DNA of 5,580 nucleotides from an uncultured Eubacterium sp. (GTDB lineage: Bacteria; Bacillota_A; Clostridia; Lachnospirales; Lachnospiraceae), in assembly GCA_948759685.1 (NCBI GenBank), contig CAQBGY010000237.1, forward strand, positions 1 to 5,580, in the 5' to 3' direction. The position numbers and the translations under genes are program-made. How positions within the stretch are numbered: position 1 is the first letter of the stretch; every line of letters starts with the position of its first letter. Under the pieces are notes generated by a model. That model did no database searches, was not told the DNA's origin, and saw only the letters and a list, made by a program, of their open reading frames with translations. This document shows positions 4,179-5,580 of the stretch, piece after piece.

Positions 4179-4697
4179 TCAGACATAACAAGCTATATAT
4201 CCTATACTTCCTGACATACTATCACTAATTATCTTCCTAAATTCTTCATCAGATACATTTATATCAATATCTCCACACTCAACATCCAATAAGAATTGCT
4301 CTATCCATTCGTCAAAGCACTCCCCTTTTCCTATAAAAGCATCATATATTTCTGATTCTATATCGCTTTTATGATAATTCATAATAATTTCAAGCCTTTC
4401 GTTTCCCACCACAGATTTTAATTTGTCCAACAATTCCATATCTACATTATAATCTTTATAATATTCTGCTATTCTTTCCTCATTTATTTCATATTTTTTA
4501 TGTTCAAAAAAATCATTTATCAGATCTTTAATAAAACTATTTGCAGTTTGACCAGTTCTGTCAAGATATTCTTTCAATCTCATATAATCTTTCATATCAG
4601 ATAATACATACTTTACAGAAACCATCTTCGTCTTCTTATCATATTTTTTCTGATAATCCTTTTGCGTTAATGTTGTTTGCTTTTTATTTTCTTCCAT
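4179..4697 (-). CDS. Ribbon-helix-helix DNA-binding protein, likely autorepressor
   Basis: This 172-residue protein is called from ATG 4697-4695, which has GGAGG (4706-4710) eight bases upstream; an earlier ATG at 4718 would put that site inside the gene. Residues 24-65 fit a ribbon-helix-helix (CopG/Arc-like) fold: strand KMVSVKYVL, helix A MKDYMRLKEYLDRTG, and helix B TANSFIKDLINDFFEHKK. Such proteins dimerise through the strand, which inserts into the major groove of short palindromes. The remaining 100 residues are acidic, largely helical and unrecognised (NERLEIIMNYHKSDIESEIY and FDEWIEQFLLDVECGDI). The gene is alone on its strand, with its own promoter and terminator. Two copies of a 17-bp palindrome-containing sequence lie between promoter and start, so autorepression is very likely. 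Possible roles are plasmid copy or partition control, or an antitoxin-like regulator, but no toxin partner is adjacent. Confidence 0.75.
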   Translation of the reverse strand: MEENKKQTTLTQKDYQKKYDKKTKMVSVKYVLSDMKDYMRLKEYLDRTGQTANSFIKDLINDFFEHKKYEINEERIAEYYKDYNVDMELLDKLKSVVGNERLEIIMNYHKSDIESEIYDAFIGKGECFDEWIEQFLLDVECGDIDINVSDEEFRKIISDSMSGSIGYIACYV

Positions 4698-4716
4698 CTG
4701 AATTTCCTCCAATCGC

Positions 4717-4733
4717 AATCTATGTAATACATA
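4717..4733. promoter_or_regulatory. Operator copy 1 (start-proximal)
   Basis: AATCTATGTAATACATA is identical to 4755-4771 and lies 19 bases upstream of the ATG, just ahead of the ribosome binding site. Its core TATGTA-A-TACATA (4721-4733) is a perfect palindrome, suited to a dimeric ribbon-helix-helix protein. The two copies are 38 bp apart. Confidence 0.7.
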
Positions 4734-4754
4734 TGTTTTAGTTTAACTTCATCA

Positions 4755-4772
4755 AATCTATGTAATACATAG
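4755..4772. promoter_or_regulatory. Operator copy 2 (overlapping the -10)
   Basis: This is the second exact 17-bp copy, with the palindrome extended to CTATGTAATACATAG (4758-4772). It overlaps the predicted -10 hexamer at 4769-4774, so occupancy should block RNA polymerase. Confidence 0.7.
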
Positions 4773-4797
4773 TATACTATCTTGTCAGATATTTCAA
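4769..4797 (-). promoter_or_regulatory. Promoter of the ribbon-helix-helix gene
   Basis: On the minus strand, TTGAAA (4797-4792) and TACTAT (4774-4769) are spaced 17 bases apart, a good sigma-70/SigA match. The -10 lies inside a 12-bp palindrome, ATAGTATACTAT (4769-4780), and overlaps operator copy 2. The leader to the ATG would be about 65 bases and would contain operator copy 1. Confidence 0.65.
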
Positions 4798-4920
4798 TGG
4801 AATTTATTTGTAACCGGAAGATATTAACCGATACTAAATATGCAGTTTATATGACCATGAAATCACGTTTTCAAGTGGTGTGGATTTTTTATAAATTTTG
4901 TTGAAGGAGGTGAACTATTA

Positions 4921-5082
4921 ATGGGAAAAGTATCTGGAAACACACATACCCGGCAACAGCTTAATAATTATGCCAATCAGCGTAATTCCAACAATTCCGC
5001 TTATCGGGCAAATAATAACAACCATGCTAACCAGTTAAATCCAAATAATCAGGCAAGCAAAAGCAATCAATCCAATAAATAA
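4921..5082 (+). CDS. Small Asn-rich protein
   Basis: This 53-residue plus-strand gene is well marked: AAGGAGGTGA (4904-4913) precedes the ATG and a terminator follows the TAA. The product starts MGKVSGNTHTRQQLNNYANQ and is about one third Asn, with repeated YANQ/HANQ and NPNN-like steps (AYRANNNNHANQLNPNNQ). No hydrophobic core, signal peptide or cysteine is present, so it is probably disordered, or folds only with a partner. I recall short proteins of this pattern from Clostridia genomes, some resembling small acid-soluble spore proteins in composition and some mislabelled by automatic annotation. That is memory, not a search, and the function is unknown. It is the only plus-strand gene here, divergent from the ribbon-helix-helix gene. 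A TTTTCA / TATAAA pair (4868-4895, 16-base spacer) is a weak promoter candidate, rather close to the ribosome binding site. Confidence 0.75.
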   Translation: MGKVSGNTHTRQQLNNYANQRNSNNSAYRANNNNHANQLNPNNQASKSNQSNK

Positions 5083-5102
5083 CAATTCAATTTACTACAA
5101 CT

Positions 5103-5137
5103 AAAGCCAGTCCATTTAATTTAGGCTGGCTTTGTTT
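5103..5137 (+). terminator. Intrinsic terminator of the Asn-rich gene
   Basis: AAAGCCAG (5103-5110) pairs with CTGGCTTT (5126-5133), extended by a T-G and a C-G pair, with a loop of about 11 bases. The stem ends in TTT, G, TTT. It lies 20 bases after the stop codon at 5082. It is the most GC-rich stem in the natural part of the window. Confidence 0.8.
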
Positions 5138-5140
5138 ATG

Positions 5141-5155
5141 TGGTCACTGGATTAT
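5141..5155. repeat. Imperfect direct repeat, left copy
   Basis: TGGTCAC then TGGATTAT reappears at 5292-5308 with GC inserted between the two halves. The copies flank 136 bases that lack a gene. The right copy overlaps the stop codon of the AbiH fragment. It might be the footprint of a past recombination or insertion, or chance. Confidence 0.35.
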
Positions 5156-5264
5156 TGTAAAACAGCGTATTTTCAGTATGATTTTTGCAAACAGTAAAAT
5201 CAATACTTCCCATATGATTCCTATCAAGAATTAACTTTTCCAACGTTTTTAGCATATTTAAGTG

Positions 5265-5284
5265 CGAAAATTGACTTATTTTCG
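5265..5284. repeat. Small hairpin CGAAAAT / ATTTTCG
   Basis: Perfect 7-bp arms (5265-5271, 5278-5284) lie around a 6-base loop, 20 bases beyond the stop of the AbiH fragment. It could be a weak terminator for that minus-strand gene, but no T-run follows. The rest of 5156-5291 shows nothing coding. Confidence 0.3.
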
Positions 5285-5291
5285 TTGTATC

Positions 5292-5308
5292 TGGTCACGC
5301 TGGATTAT
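5292..5308. repeat. Imperfect direct repeat, right copy
   Basis: TGGTCACGCTGGATTAT is the partner of 5141-5155 with a 2-base insertion; it covers the TAA stop (5305-5307) of the AbiH fragment. Confidence 0.35.
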
Positions 5309-5541
5309 GATTTTTTTATTTTCTCCATAGGTTTCTGCAACACAAATTGAATTGTTTTTGTATTTCCCCCTGTCCTTCTAATCAATTCATCCTGTCCAAT
5401 AACTTTTACTAAATTTGCAATTTTTCTTCCTAACTCTTTTTTGTCAGGATAATAAATCGTCGTATATACATTATCATTTAAAATCATTTCTCTTAAAATA
5501 TCTTTATCCGTAATATCCAAAGAATGACCAAAACTGAACCA
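5305..5541 (-). CDS. C-terminal fragment of an AbiH-like abortive-infection protein
   Basis: Only the C-terminal 78 residues are present. The open frame begins after an in-frame TAG at 5544-5542 and reads WFSFGHSLDITDKDILREMI, then NDNVYTTIYYPDKKELGRKI, ANLVKVIGQDELIRR, and ends at TAA. The GHSLxxTDKDIL block, the IYY strand and the NLVKVIGxDxLI helix match what I know of the end of bacteriophage abortive-infection AbiH proteins, which are normally several hundred residues and block phage growth by an unclear mechanism. A TTG at 5520 could serve formally as a start but has no ribosome binding site, and the conserved GHS block begins upstream of it. The missing N-terminus is replaced by a hairpin and adapter sequence, so the cut is probably an assembly edge rather than a biological truncation. 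It lies convergent to the Asn-rich gene. Confidence 0.65.
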   Translation of the reverse strand, partial: WFSFGHSLDITDKDILREMILNDNVYTTIYYPDKKELGRKIANLVKVIGQDELIRRTGGNTKTIQFVLQKPMEKIKKS

Positions 5542-5542
5542 C

Positions 5543-5560
5543 TACCGGCTAAAGCCGGTA
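5543..5560. repeat. GC-rich perfect hairpin next to adapter
   Basis: TACCGGCT (5543-5550) and AGCCGGTA (5553-5560) are perfect arms around AA. It introduces the in-frame TAG that closes the AbiH fragment and directly abuts the adapter. It may be a natural terminator, or a fold-back artefact at the end of a library molecule; the second seems more likely. Confidence 0.5.
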
Positions 5561-5580
5561 AGATCGGGAGAGCACACGTC
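5561..5580 (+). other. Illumina adapter contamination
   Basis: The last 20 bases match the start of the Illumina TruSeq read-through adapter (AGATCGGAAGAGC and onward) with one mismatch, G for A at the eighth base. This is not natural sequence, and anything inferred from the right edge should be treated with care. Confidence 0.93.

Noticed and set aside
4541..4741. Plus-strand frame of 66 codons
   Set aside because: Antisense shadow of the ribbon-helix-helix gene and its operators.
1..5580. CRISPR array, tRNA, rRNA, insertion sequence or integrase
   Set aside because: No regularly spaced repeat-spacer pattern, RNA gene signature, transposase motif or terminal inverted repeats were seen.

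Overview
The window looks like one end of a metagenomic contig from an accessory element (plasmid or plasmid-like phage/prophage) of a low-GC Firmicute. A gut Clostridia host, Lachnospiraceae-like, is my best guess. It is AT-rich, has strong GGAGG-type ribosome binding sites, often uses GTG or TTG starts, and carries a small Asn-rich protein of a kind I associate with Clostridia. No replication initiator, integrase, transposase, tRNA, rRNA or CRISPR array is visible. The last 20 bases are a near-perfect Illumina adapter, so the right edge is an assembly or library artefact.

Most of the window is one leftward (minus-strand) gene series running from about 3786 down to 1. In transcription order it holds: a 48-residue Cys-rich protein with a TTG start; tubR (winged helix, GTG start); tubZ (tubulin/FtsZ-like GTPase, overlapping tubR by 23 bases); a small helix-turn-helix protein with a GTG start; an acidic hypothetical protein; a cold-shock-domain fusion; a broken gene (amber codon plus frameshift); and a second broken gene, with a one-base frame change in an A7 run, that runs off the window. 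TubR and TubZ form a type III (tubulin-based) DNA segregation system. A 17-bp sequence occurs once ahead of tubR and once just behind tubZ, and is a candidate TubR site. Three downstream gene junctions each carry a related hairpin between the stop codon and the next ribosome binding site.

Upstream of that series, 3787-4064 is a gene-free AT-rich tract with several inverted repeats and A/T-tract junctions about 40 bp apart, a candidate centromere or origin. Right of it, a minus-strand ribbon-helix-helix gene (4179-4697) ends at a strong hairpin terminator. Two copies of a palindromic operator lie in its promoter/leader region and a third near-copy lies behind the gene, which points to autoregulation.

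The right part holds the plus-strand Asn-rich gene (4921-5082) with its own terminator, then the C-terminal piece of an AbiH-like abortive-infection protein (5305-5541, minus strand), cut off by a hairpin and the adapter. Taken together the region is a maintenance module (partition, regulators, possible phage defence) with a decaying or error-containing left end.
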